Part shown: positions 37,184 to 45,415 of the stretch, in pieces
Layout of the letters: each line of letters opens with the position of its first letter
Position numbering within the stretch: position 1 is the first letter of the stretch
Assembly (NCBI RefSeq): GCF_050920705.1
Contig: NZ_CP154799.1
Location: 3,009,548 to 3,073,547, forward strand
Length of the DNA: 64,000 nucleotides
Direction of reading: 5' to 3'
Source: Regnicoccus_A sp014224355
GTDB taxonomy: Bacteria; Cyanobacteriota; Cyanobacteriia; PCC-6307; Cyanobiaceae
Notes under the pieces: model-generated
Told to the model about the DNA's origin: nothing
The model's database searches: none
What the model saw: the letters and a program-made list of their open reading frames with translations, nothing else
Made by a program: the position numbers and the translations under genes

Positions 37184-38362
37184 TCAAGCCGCGACAGGTG
37201 TCTGCGGTCGGGGATGGTTGATGCTCACAACCTGTGGCTGGCTCCAGTCACGGATGTGACGACTCCAGCGCTGCGGATTCTTCTGCCGAGCTTCTTCGTA
37301 GGTCTGCTGACGGATGGCACAGATCCCAACGGCCTGGCCGTAGTGCCGCTGATTGGGCGTCACATACTTGATGCCGCTATGCCGGTGCTCAGCGATGTAC
37401 CAGCCGACAAAGCCATCCACCCAGGCTTTTACCGAGAGCAGTTCCCGGAAGCGCCTGAGCGGATAACTCTGGTGGTATTTCATCGTGCGAAACCACGACT
37501 CGGCATAGGCATTGTCGTTGCTCACACGTGGCCTCGAGAACGAGAGCGAGACGCCCAGCTCCGCCAGCTTGGCCGCCAAGGTGAATGAGTGCATGGGGGC
37601 GCCATTGTCCGAGTGCAGGACCGCAGCAGTCTCCTTGCTGATTCCTTCATCGCGGCAAACACGATCAAAGAATGCGCTGGCCAGAACGCTGCATTCGCGC
37701 TCATGCACTTCCACTCCAAGGATGCGGCGGCTCCACACATCCATCACCATGTAGAGATAGTAGAACTGCCCCTTGACATGGCCGGGCAACAGGGTGATAT
37801 CCCAGGCCAGCACTTGGTTAACTCCTGTTGCCTCCAGCACCGGGGCTAGCCTTGGCTCGCGTGGAGAGCGGGTCCTGCCACGATGGTTCAGCAGGCCTTC
37901 CTGCCGCATAATGCGATAGATCGTTGACTCTGAACCCACATACATTCTCTCCTCAGCAAGAATGGCCACGATCTGAGCAGGCGTAAGATCGGCAAAGCGC
38001 GGATCATTGACGGAGTCAATCACCCGCTGCCTCTCTTTTGTCGTGAATCTGTGAGCCACCTCACGTGGGGCACCCTTGCGGCGATCGACACTGAATCCCT
38101 GGCCGCTGATATCAAGCCCCCAGCGCCGCAGTGTGCGTGAACAGATGCCGATCAGATCTGCAACGGCCTTGATGGAAGCTCCTGCATTGAGGCCTTCATA
38201 GAGAAACTCCATGGCCTTATTTCTCTGCTCTGGCGGAATCAGGACTCCTCTTCTCGCAGCCAAAGCTGATCGAGCTTTTTGAGAGCAACCGCTTCGCGGA
38301 AGCGTTCCGCTACAGCAATGTTGCTGCCTCCGAAAGAGCTTTTTCTTTCTTCTGCAACTCAC
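37184..38362 (-). CDS. IS3-family transposase OrfB
   Basis: Catalytic part of an IS3-type transposase. The real protein probably begins around IPPEQRNKAMEFLYEGL (about residue 42) or is made by frameshifting from OrfA. An HTH (IKAVADLIGICSRTLRRWGLD) and the rve core follow: LAWDITLLPGHVKG (first Asp), VLHSDNGAPMHSF (second Asp), and NDNAYAESWFRTMKYH (Glu). The tail HRHSGIKYVTPNQRHYG is standard. Intact catalytic core, but the OrfA-OrfB junction is damaged by a palindromic insert, so production of a fusion transposase is doubtful. The left IS end is near 37010. Confidence 0.92.
   Translation of the reverse strand: MSCRRKKKLFRRQQHCCSGTLPRSGCSQKARSALAARRGVLIPPEQRNKAMEFLYEGLNAGASIKAVADLIGICSRTLRRWGLDISGQGFSVDRRKGAPREVAHRFTTKERQRVIDSVNDPRFADLTPAQIVAILAEERMYVGSESTIYRIMRQEGLLNHRGRTRSPREPRLAPVLEATGVNQVLAWDITLLPGHVKGQFYYLYMVMDVWSRRILGVEVHERECSVLASAFFDRVCRDEGISKETAAVLHSDNGAPMHSFTLAAKLAELGVSLSFSRPRVSNDNAYAESWFRTMKYHQSYPLRRFRELLSVKAWVDGFVGWYIAEHRHSGIKYVTPNQRHYGQAVGICAIRQQTYEEARQKNPQRWSRHIRDWSQPQVVSINHPRPQTPVAA
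38286..38312 (-). repeat. 27-nt palindromic insert, copy 2
   Basis: CAACCGCTTCGCGGAA plus GCGTTCCGCTA, sitting exactly between the last codons of OrfA (EAATLL) and the expected continuation ALKKLDQLWLREEES. Removing 26 bases restores that continuation and places OrfB in the -1 frame, the normal IS3 arrangement. Confidence 0.65.
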
Positions 38363-38771
38363 GTTCCAGGCGCCGGATCTGGCGGGCCTGCTCCTGGTTT
38401 TTGCGCTGTAGATCCCTGTGGTCGGTCATGGTCGGTGCGCTGGGACCATTCGCATCCTCTGCCGCCTGGCGCCAGCGGGCAAGCTGCTTGGGATAGAGCC
38501 CACGCTCGCGGCAGTAGGCGCCGAGATCGGGGCCATTGAGGCCTGCGGCCTGGATCACAGCGGCCAGCTTGTCCGATGCTCCCCACTGCTCCGGCGGCTT
38601 GCTGGTGGCCGGCACCAGCTGGCCCTCTTTCTGCCACTGACTGCGCCAGTTGTAGAGGGTCCGGGCGGTGATGCCGGTGGAGCGAGCGATCTCGGCCACG
38701 CTCTCCCGGTTGGGCGGGCTCATGCGATTGCGGATCTCGGCCCGCATGGCCTGGTCATAGATCGGTTTCAT
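38310..38771 (-). CDS. IS3-family transposase OrfA, 3' end interrupted
   Basis: DNA-binding partner of OrfB. 153 residues: N-terminal HTH (SVAEIARSTGITARTLYNWRSQW), a second HTH-like region (LGAYCRERGLYPKQLARWRQA) and a C-terminal leucine-zipper helix (QEQARQIRRLERELQKKEKALSEAATLL). It stops at TAG inside the palindromic insert; about 15 further residues (ALKKLDQLWLREEES) are expected from the sequence beyond. ATG 38771 begins MKPIYDQAMRAEIR. The original right end of this IS is missing because another transposon starts at about 38776. Confidence 0.85.
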   Translation of the reverse strand: MKPIYDQAMRAEIRNRMSPPNRESVAEIARSTGITARTLYNWRSQWQKEGQLVPATSKPPEQWGASDKLAAVIQAAGLNGPDLGAYCRERGLYPKQLARWRQAAEDANGPSAPTMTDHRDLQRKNQEQARQIRRLERELQKKEKALSEAATLL

Positions 38772-38775
38772 GGTC

Positions 38776-38811
38776 CTCGGTTTGGCCCCCTGGTGGATGG
38801 GTCAAACCGAG
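38776..38811. other. perfect 9-bp inverted repeat at an IS junction
   Basis: CTCGGTTTG (38776-38784) and CAAACCGAG (38803-38811) form a hairpin with an 18-base loop, 20 bases before a strong AGGAGGAGG ribosome site. It may be an IS terminus, an operator or a translation-shielding structure for the following transposase. Confidence 0.5.
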
Positions 38812-38841
38812 CAGACTTCTTTCCTGACGCAGGAGGAGGTC

Positions 38842-40491
38842 ATGCCGAGCGGTGCTGTGGCCGGGAGGCGTGAGGTTCGAGCGGCCGGCCCTGATCCGCA
38901 GCGCAGACGGGCCGCGATGGAGGCGGCCCGCCAGCGCTACGGGGGCCTGAGTGCTGCCGGTAAGCGGAGATTGCTGGACGAGCTGGAGGCGATCACGGGG
39001 TATCACCGCAAATCGCTGTTGCGGCTGCTCAATCGCCAGGCTGTTGCCCCCGCCGAATCAGAAGGGCCGCTCGATCAGGCGGCCCTCAAGCCCCATCCAC
39101 GGCGCCGCTATGGCCCCGAGGCGGCAGCGGCGCTCGTGCCGTTGTGGGAGGCCAGTGATCGGTTGTGCGGTAAGCGCCTGGCGGCCCTGCTACCGCTGCT
39201 GGTGGAGTCGCTGGAGCAACACGGCCACCTGAACCTGGAGCCTGCGGTGCGTGAGCAGGTGCTGGCGATGAGTAGCGCCACGATCGATCGGCTACTGGCA
39301 CCGATCCGCAAGACCAGCGCTGCCAACAACTGGCGGCGGCCGCCGCGGGCCTACAGCTCCGTGCGGCGGCGGGTGCCGGTGCGCACGTTCAAGGGCTGGA
39401 GCAATCACAGGGAGCCTGGCTGGCTGGAAATCGATCTGGTGGCCCACTGCGGCGGCCGCATGCAGGGCCCCTTTCTTTGGACTCTGATGGCCACGGATAT
39501 CGCCACGGGCTGGAGCGAAAGCCTGCCGATCCTGGTGCGCGATGGCGCGGTGGTGCTCACGGCCCTGCAGCTGATCCGCCGGCAACTGCCGTTTCCACTA
39601 CGGGGGATCGATGCCGACAACGACCCGGTGTTCATGAACAGCCTGATGGAGGCCTGGTGTGACCGGCCGGGCCACCAGATCGTGCTCACCCGATCGCGGG
39701 CGTACCAGAGCAATGACCAGGCCTGGGTGGAGCAGAAGAACGGGATTCTGGTGCGCCGGGTGGTGGGCTACCAGCGGCTGGAGGGTTTGGAGGCGGCCCA
39801 GGTGCTGGGCGAGCTGTACGGCGCGCTGCGGCTGTTCACCAACCTGTTCCAGCCATCGTTCAAGCTCAAAAGCAGTGAGCGCGACGGCGGCCGGATCAAG
39901 CGGCAGCACCACCCACCGAGAACGCCCCTGCAGCGGTTGCTGGCCAGTGGCGTGCTGAGCGAGGAGACGGCCGAACCCTGGCGGGAGCTACGGCGCCGCA
40001 GTGACCCGGTGGCCTTGCTCGCCACGATTCGCCGCTGCCAGGGCCAGTTGGCGGTGCTGGCCAGCGCTGAGGAGGGCTCTGCCTTGCAAGCCAGCCGAAC
40101 GGAGAGGGATCTGGCTGCGGAGAACCGATCGCTGGAGGTGTTCCTGGGCGGCCTGCAGGACCTCTGGCAGAACAACCAGCCCAGGCGTCGCAAACCCAAG
40201 CCACGCATCGGCAAACGCAGCAGGCCCGATCCGTTTGAACCGGATGTGGAGCGGATCGAACAATGGCTGCAGGCCGAGCCCCAGCTCAGGGCCAAGACGC
40301 TGCTGGAGCGGCTGATCGATCACAACCCGGAGCGCTACAGCCCACGCCACCTGCGCACCCTGCAGCGGCGCCTGCGCGGTTACCGGCTGCAATGGATCGA
40401 GAACGAGATGGCCGCTCTGGCGGTGGCCGGGCCTCCAAGCCTGCAGGAAGGTGAAAGCGTGCAGAAGCCAGTGTTACCAGGCGTCAATTGA
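38842..40491 (+). CDS. rve/DDE-type integrase-like transposase
   Basis: 549-residue transposase with an integrase-type catalytic core, of a kind common in cyanobacterial genomes (family not fixed; ISNCY-like). N-terminal helical region (LLDELEAITGYHRKSLLRLLNRQ), then core: GWLEIDLVAHCGG (first Asp), RGIDADNDPVFMN (second Asp) and QAWVEQKNGILVRRVVGY (Glu). A basic linker (QPRRRKPKPRIGKRSRPD) precedes a C-terminal helical domain (KTLLERLIDHNPERYSPRHLRTLQRRL). ATG 38842 is chosen over the longer frame because AGGAGG lies just upstream. Intact. Its element ends are not clearly identified; an IS21-like terminus is 30 bases downstream. Confidence 0.88.
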   Translation: MPSGAVAGRREVRAAGPDPQRRRAAMEAARQRYGGLSAAGKRRLLDELEAITGYHRKSLLRLLNRQAVAPAESEGPLDQAALKPHPRRRYGPEAAAALVPLWEASDRLCGKRLAALLPLLVESLEQHGHLNLEPAVREQVLAMSSATIDRLLAPIRKTSAANNWRRPPRAYSSVRRRVPVRTFKGWSNHREPGWLEIDLVAHCGGRMQGPFLWTLMATDIATGWSESLPILVRDGAVVLTALQLIRRQLPFPLRGIDADNDPVFMNSLMEAWCDRPGHQIVLTRSRAYQSNDQAWVEQKNGILVRRVVGYQRLEGLEAAQVLGELYGALRLFTNLFQPSFKLKSSERDGGRIKRQHHPPRTPLQRLLASGVLSEETAEPWRELRRRSDPVALLATIRRCQGQLAVLASAEEGSALQASRTERDLAAENRSLEVFLGGLQDLWQNNQPRRRKPKPRIGKRSRPDPFEPDVERIEQWLQAEPQLRAKTLLERLIDHNPERYSPRHLRTLQRRLRGYRLQWIENEMAALAVAGPPSLQEGESVQKPVLPGVN

Positions 40492-40521
40492 AATGGGTAA
40501 CAAGTTGTTGATGCAAAGCGA

Positions 40522-40546
40522 CCGCCTACCTAATCGTCGCCGTGCA
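40522..40546. repeat. solo copy of the IS21 right end
   Basis: 25 bases identical to the outer right end of the IS21 element (30043-30067), in the same orientation, but the inner sequence differs at once. Immediately to the right begins a truncated antirepressor gene, so this is a scar of an earlier IS21-type insertion. Confidence 0.75.
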
Positions 40547-40939
40547 GGCTCTACACCTTGGTCCTCGGCAGCCGCAAGCCGGAGGCCCAGCGCTTCAAGC
40601 GCTGGGTCACGCACGAGGTGCTGCCGGCGATCCGCCGGACAGGGCGCTACGCCGTGCCTGGCGACCGAAACCCTGTGGCGAGCCCTGCCGGCGGCGGCGG
40701 CGCCGATCTGCTCACTCAATGCCACGGGGCTCGGGCAGCTGTTGGGGATGAAGGCCAAGGACACCAACCAACACCTCGCAGCCTGCGGGCTGCAGATCCG
40801 CAATCAGCTTGGGGAATGGGAGCTCACCAATGCCGGCCTGCATTGGGCAGAAGCCCTGCCCTATTGCCGCGGCGGCCACAGCGGCTACCAGATCCTCTGG
40901 AATCCCGCCGTGGTCAGTGTGCTCCGGGAGCTGGCCTGA
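40547..40939 (+). pseudogene. phage BRO-type antirepressor, truncated and frameshifted
   Basis: The first piece, in frame from the IS scar, reads LYTLVLGSRKPEAQRFKRWVTHEVLPAIRRTGRYAV, the second half of a BRO-N domain. After about 40660 the frame changes and continues LNATGLGQLLGMKAKDTNQHLAACGLQIRNQLGEWELTNAG to GYQILWNPAVVSVLREL, a C-terminal DNA-binding region of phage antirepressors. The first half of BRO-N is missing, cut at the IS21-type end. A prophage or satellite relic. The sequence from 40940 to 41144 shows no gene. Confidence 0.8.
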
Positions 40940-41144
40940 TGGAGAACCAGACGACGCCACCCCCATCCGGACGTCACCGGGTCTGGGTGACGACGGCAGA
41001 GGCCTGAGCAGCCCTTGGGATGAGCCGCGAAACCCTCCGCCAGCTGCGGCTGCACCCAGGGTCGCGTGCCCCTGCAGTGGCACCTCGAGAACGTGGAGGC
41101 AACAATCACCGGCTGGAGCCGGAAACATCTGCGCCTCTGATGCC

Positions 41145-41690
41145 TTATCCGCCCGATTGCAGAGGTGGAAGGGCACTCAGAGAGAGGAACAACCGCTCCG
41201 GTCGTCCTGGCAAGGACCGAAACCCCATCGACGCATAGAAGCTGTGAAGGCGTGCGCGTTCCACTTCTCCAGCAGCGCCCACCACATCGAGCACCATCAG
41301 CCGCACACCCAGGATCTGCCCCGCCCGCTGGCACTGCTGCATGGCATCAACCAGCAGGATGCGCCCCAGTCCCTTTCCGTGCTGTCTCCCATCGACAGCG
41401 AGGTGACTGAGAAAAACACCTGGGATCAGGTTCGAGCGCGGTGCCCGCGGGGCGGCATCGGAAGGCACATCGGCTACGCCAATGGCATGGGCATTGATGG
41501 CGTAGAAGCCCAGGCAGGCCCGAGGTTCATCGACCTGGGCGGCGTCTGTGGCGACGTAGAGCCTGGTGTAGCCATCACGCTGCTGGCGCTTGGCGGAGCG
41601 GCGCAGAAAGTTGTCCTGGCTGTCGCTGCCGCAGCGGAAGTCCTTGGTGTCGTGCAGGCCAGGGTCAAAGACTTCGATCCGAACCGCCAC
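41145..41690 (-). CDS. tacT: GNAT-family toxin (TacT-like)
   Basis: Acetyltransferase toxin that, in characterised relatives, acetylates aminoacyl-tRNA and stops translation. 181 residues from GTG 41690, four bases after the antitoxin stop. FRCGSDSQDNFLRRSAKRQQRDGYTRLYV matches the substrate-side start of TacT proteins. LSHLAVDGRQHGKGLGRILLVDAM is the acetyl-CoA loop (QHGKGLG). The catalytic Tyr is expected in LHSFYASMGF. All landmarks are present, so the toxin is probably active. It lies in the IS-rich island next to a decayed second TA pair. Confidence 0.9.
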   Translation of the reverse strand: MAVRIEVFDPGLHDTKDFRCGSDSQDNFLRRSAKRQQRDGYTRLYVATDAAQVDEPRACLGFYAINAHAIGVADVPSDAAPRAPRSNLIPGVFLSHLAVDGRQHGKGLGRILLVDAMQQCQRAGQILGVRLMVLDVVGAAGEVERARLHSFYASMGFRSLPGRPERLFLSLSALPPLQSGG

Positions 41691-41694
41691 CGGA

Positions 41695-42015
41695 TCAGGA
41701 GCGCACGACCTGGTCCTGGTGCAGCTGCCAAGCCTCCAGCAGGGCGGGCGTTGGCGTGGTCTCTTCGTCGAGGGCGGCGAGCAGGGCCTGGTGATCGCTC
41801 TGGCTGAGCAGGGTCTGCTGCCTCCCACTGAGCAGCTCCTGGGCGCGTGCATACGCCGACATCACCACGAAGGCGGAGGCCTCGATTCCCATCAGATCAG
41901 CCGCCGCCTCAATGCTGGCCTTCACCGAGGGCTTGGTGCGCTGGTCCATCCGAGCGGAGCGGGGCTCGTCGATCGCTTCGATCGCCGCATGGAGCGCGGT
42001 CTCGACCGGTGACAT
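41695..42015 (-). CDS. tacA: DUF1778 antitoxin (TacA-like)
   Basis: Ribbon-helix-helix antitoxin partner of the GNAT toxin. 106 residues from ATG 42015. The core is KASIEAAADLMGIEASAFVVMSAYARAQELL, the DUF1778 helix region. A C-terminal tail (ALLAALDEETTPTPALLEAWQLHQDQ) would block the toxin active site. ATG near MDQRTKPS is a shorter alternative. Such pairs repress their own promoter, which should lie at 42016-42100. Toxin and antitoxin genes are four bases apart, so translation is coupled. Confidence 0.88.
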   Translation of the reverse strand: MSPVETALHAAIEAIDEPRSARMDQRTKPSVKASIEAAADLMGIEASAFVVMSAYARAQELLSGRQQTLLSQSDHQALLAALDEETTPTPALLEAWQLHQDQVVRS

Positions 42016-42374
42016 GGCACACCAGGAAGCAGCTTCACCATTGTACGGGGGACGGCCGTACATGGCCGCCGCCTGATAGAGGCTGCGGAGCCAATGAAAG
42101 CCTGAACAAGACCATTGGCTCGGGTCAGGTCCTCAGCAGGCACAGCACGCGCGAACCTATCGCTCTCACAGATGCTGCGGATAGTGCGATTACTGTCCAG
42201 CGGCTTTCCCCCCGTTGCCCATGGCCGTCGCTCTCCCCGCTCCATTGAGCCCGTGATCCCCACGGCAGAGGCGGCTGAGGCCTCAGGGGCGAGCTTGCGC
42301 GATCTCGCCGGCTTCCGTGCCAGCTATGGCCGGCGGCAAGCCAGCCTCTCCCTCGATCTGGAAGGTGGCCAGCG
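42016..42374. other. spacer, TacAT promoter region and antitoxin debris
   Basis: No intact gene. A plausible start of the decayed HTH antitoxin (MAVALPAPLSP at about 42219, then in another frame VIPTAEAAEASGASL) may belong to the relic that resumes at 42375. Confidence 0.3.
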
Positions 42375-42485
42375 CGCATCCGCCTGACCGACCTGATGGC
42401 CTACAAGCACGCCATCGATCAGCAGCGTGCCGCGGCCCTCGATGAGCTGACTGCCCAGGCCCAGGAGCTGGGCATGGGCTACTGA
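42375..42485 (+). pseudogene. excisionase-type HTH antitoxin, C-terminal relic
   Basis: 36 codons reading RIRLTDLMAYKHAIDQQR, then AALDELTAQAQELGMGY, the usual end of excisionase-like HTH antitoxins paired with PIN toxins. The HTH itself is missing. It is followed within two bases by the relic of the matching toxin. Confidence 0.7.
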
Positions 42486-42486
42486 G

Positions 42487-42674
42487 GTAAATCGCTTCAC
42501 CGTCATCTACGATGCTTGAACCTCGATGCCGAGTGGGCCTGCGCGGCGATGCGTGCGCACCGAGCCAGCCTGAAGAAGCAGCCCAAGACAGTCGAGGAGT
42601 ACCTGGTAACCCTGGAGGAACAAGGGTTGAGCAGGTTCTCGCAGGCCGTGCGGCACTACGCCGCTGAGCTCTGA
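42487..42674 (+). pseudogene. PIN-domain toxin, internally deleted
   Basis: Begins V-N-R-F-T-V-I-Y-D-A, the start of PIN toxins (the Asp is a nuclease metal ligand), with the initiation codon read as GTA. It then jumps out of frame to LNLDAEWACAAMRAHRASLKKQPKTVEEYL and ends EEQGLSRFSQAVRHYAAEL, the C-terminal region of the same toxin family. The middle of the nuclease, with the other acidic residues, is missing. Order and spacing after the antitoxin relic show the original bicistronic module. Confidence 0.75.
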
Positions 42675-43716
42675 ACACAAAGCCCCTGGCCCAGCCGTTG
42701 TTCTGCCTTGGCGAAGGCGTCATCCACCACGTCATCCCCGCACCAGCGGCTGTAGGCCGCCAGATGGGTCTGCACGCTGTGGCCCATCGCCGCGGCCACC
42801 ACCTTGGGCGGCAGGTCGCAGATCACGTGGGTCCGGTGGGCGTAGCCGTGGCGGCATGAGTAGGGCACCAGCTTCTCGCCCTTGGCCTCGTACTCACGCC
42901 GGAGCTCCTTCCAGAGCGGTCGATTCATCAGGTAGTGCCCACGTAGCCACCACCCAACCCGGGCTGCATCGGCGGCAGCTCCTGGGTCGAGAAACGCTCC
43001 TCCAGGCGCCAACCGTCTGCCCAGTCATCACAGGGCAGCGGCCGCAACACCCTTGGCCGGGTCTTGCCGCGGGAGGCGACCTTCTCATACATGCACCAGA
43101 GGCGTCCCTGGCGGATCTGCAGATGTTGGAGCTCCTCCGGGCGCAGTCCGTAGGCCGCCATCAGCTGAAAGGCAAAGCGCCAGCGGGCATCCGGGATGGC
43201 CCGCACCAACGCAAGATCGAGCACGGGGTTCATGTGGTGCCGGTTGACCCGCTACCAGGTCGAGGGCTTGATCTCGCCACTGATCAGCTTGTGCTCCCGG
43301 AAAGCAGCGATCAGCTCTTCCCAGTCTCCCGGGGCAAGCACCGCCGCCGTTCCCCTGGGCCTGGGCCTGCAGGGGTGGCCTGCCTGCGGGCTGCGGCCTG
43401 CAGCGGTCTCCCCCTCTGCTCCCCTCGATCCATCGGCACGGGGCCTTCGTGCCACGCAGGCATCAGGCTCGATGCCCTGCTGGAACTCCTCATAGACCTG
43501 AACCACCGCATCGCGGATCTGGTCGATCTGATCGCACTCCCACGGAATAGGCAGTAGCACCTGCCGCCGCCTGCCTCGCCCAGCCCCTGCAGCAATGTTC
43601 AGTCGCGCATGACCGCGGTGATTGAGCACCGGCCAGCCACGGCGGCAGCCCTTCTGAGACAGGGCATGAGACACCACCGCCCTGATCGTGTCCTCCCAGT
43701 CACGGGCCGCCGGCAT
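42656..43716 (-). pseudogene. tyrosine recombinase/integrase, nonsense and frameshift
   Basis: Phage-type integrase. The N-terminal piece (MPAARDWEDTIRAVVSHAL to ISGEIKPSTW) stops at TAG around 43252-43254. The frame continues as MNPVLDLALVRAIPDARWRFAFQLMAAYGLRPEELQHL (catalytic Arg in GLRPEEL). After a shift near 42940 the end reads LVPYSCRHGYAHRTHV (His-x-x-Arg-like) and AAAMGHSVQTHLAAYSRW (catalytic Tyr). One stop and one frameshift leave it inactive. The gene starts 116 bases from the 3' end of tRNA-Gly, the classic position of an integrase at an island border. The sequence between them has no gene. Confidence 0.82.
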
Positions 43717-43831
43717 GTGAGACGTTTCGTCTCACAGCCTGGCAAGGGCGACCAGGGGCTGGCTGCGGCTGGCGGGCCGAAAGCCAATCACAACAAGGAG
43801 TCTGAGCCGAAAGCCCTTATTGAGAAAAGGA

Positions 43832-43902
<71 letters not shown>

Positions 43903-44002
43903 ACCAGTACAAATGTACCTTCGGTGAGCGCTCGGCCCGGCCCCAGCGGCAGTTGCGAACGCTTGTCTGCAGCATTATGACCTGCGCCTGGGACAACCCT
44001 TC

Positions 44003-45415
44003 TTGACCTCCCCCGAGACCACCCTGAGCCCCCAGGCGCCCAGAGAAGTCAGCGATGTCTCCAGCCTCAGCGGCGGGGACCGGCGGCGGATGCTCTGGGC
44101 CTATGGACTCGGCGATGCAGGCACCGGCATGGCCGCCACCCTGCTCGGGTTCTACCTGTTCGTCTTCTACACCGGGGTGGCTGGCCTGCCGGCCTGGATG
44201 GCGGGCCTGGTGCTGATGGTGATCAAGCTCTGGGACGGCATCAACGACCCGATCGTCGGGTTCCTCAGCGACCACACCAAGAGCCGCTGGGGTCCCCGCA
44301 TTCCCTGGATCGCAGGCAGTGCCGTGCCGCTCGGGCTGGGCATGGCGGCGATGTGGTGGGTGCCCCCCGGCAACGACTGGCAGAAGTTCGGCTTCTTCGT
44401 GCTGATCCAGCTGGTGGCGATGGCGCTATACACCTGCGTCAACCTGCCTTACGCGGCCCTGGCCTGCGAGCTCACCACCGACACCCCCCTGCGAACCCGG
44501 CTCAACGCCCTGCGCTTCACCGGCTCGATCATCGCTGGTCTGAGCGGGCTGGTGCTGGGGGCCCTGCTGGTGGGCGGAGGCGCCGCGGGCTACCAGCGCA
44601 TGGGGCTGATCTCCGGTGGACTGATCACCGTCACCAGCCTGGTCTGCGCCTGGGGACTGGCCCCCTACGCCCGCAACTGTCAGCGCCCCAGCGGCCATCC
44701 CGAACCGATCCGCCAACAGCTGCGGCGGATCAGCCGCAACGGCCGCTTCCTGCGGGTGCTGGGTCTCTACCTGCTGCTCTGGGGAGCCCTTCAGCTGATG
44801 CAACCCGTGTCACTGATCTTCCTCACGGTGGTGATGCGCATCCCCGAGAGCTGGAGCACCTGGATCCTGATTCCCTTCCAGCTCAGTGCCCTCGCCGGGC
44901 TGCAGCTCTGGAGCTGGGTGGCCTACTGGCACGGCCGCGTCCATGCCCTGCGCTGGGGCGTGGGGCTCTGGATGGTGGGCTGCATGGCGGCGATGGTGCT
45001 GGTGCCTCTCAACCCTGAGGTCTCTCCCACCGGCTCGGCCGGCAACATTCTCAACCTGTCGCTGCTGGTGGCCACGATCCTGCTGGTGGGTCTCGGCGCC
45101 GCCACCGCCTACCTGATCCCCTGGGCCCTGCTGCCTGATGCCATCGATGCCGATCCCGACAAGCCCGCCGGGCTCTACACCGCCTGGATGGTGATCACCC
45201 AGAAGCTGGGCATCGGTGTGGCGGTGTTCGTCCTCGGCAACATCCTCAGCATCAGCGGCTACAAAGCGGCTCGGGGCCTGCTCCAGCCCGACTCCGCCCT
45301 GCTCACGATCAGGCTGTGCATGGGCATCATTCCGGTGGTGCTGATCCTGGTGGGGCTGGTGGTGATGCGACGCTGGCCCGAGCGGCGCCGTCGCAGGCCG
45401 GTGCTTCAACCATGA
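44003..45415 (+). CDS. MFS transporter, GPH (sugar:cation symporter) family
   Basis: Twelve-helix membrane carrier of the glycoside-pentoside-hexuronide group, about 470 residues. Diagnostic N-terminal block: YGLGDAGTGMAATLLGFYLFVFYTG, then KLWDGINDPIVGFLSDHTKSRWGPRIPW between helices 2 and 3. The C-terminal half has LLPDAIDADPDKPAGLYTAWMVITQKLG, also family-typical. Start TTG 44003 is the furthest credible one; ATG 44090 would remove a hydrophilic leader only. The stop overlaps the MlaE-like gene start (ATGA). Substrate unknown. Confidence 0.9.
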   Translation: MTSPETTLSPQAPREVSDVSSLSGGDRRRMLWAYGLGDAGTGMAATLLGFYLFVFYTGVAGLPAWMAGLVLMVIKLWDGINDPIVGFLSDHTKSRWGPRIPWIAGSAVPLGLGMAAMWWVPPGNDWQKFGFFVLIQLVAMALYTCVNLPYAALACELTTDTPLRTRLNALRFTGSIIAGLSGLVLGALLVGGGAAGYQRMGLISGGLITVTSLVCAWGLAPYARNCQRPSGHPEPIRQQLRRISRNGRFLRVLGLYLLLWGALQLMQPVSLIFLTVVMRIPESWSTWILIPFQLSALAGLQLWSWVAYWHGRVHALRWGVGLWMVGCMAAMVLVPLNPEVSPTGSAGNILNLSLLVATILLVGLGAATAYLIPWALLPDAIDADPDKPAGLYTAWMVITQKLGIGVAVFVLGNILSISGYKAARGLLQPDSALLTIRLCMGIIPVVLILVGLVVMRRWPERRRRRPVLQP

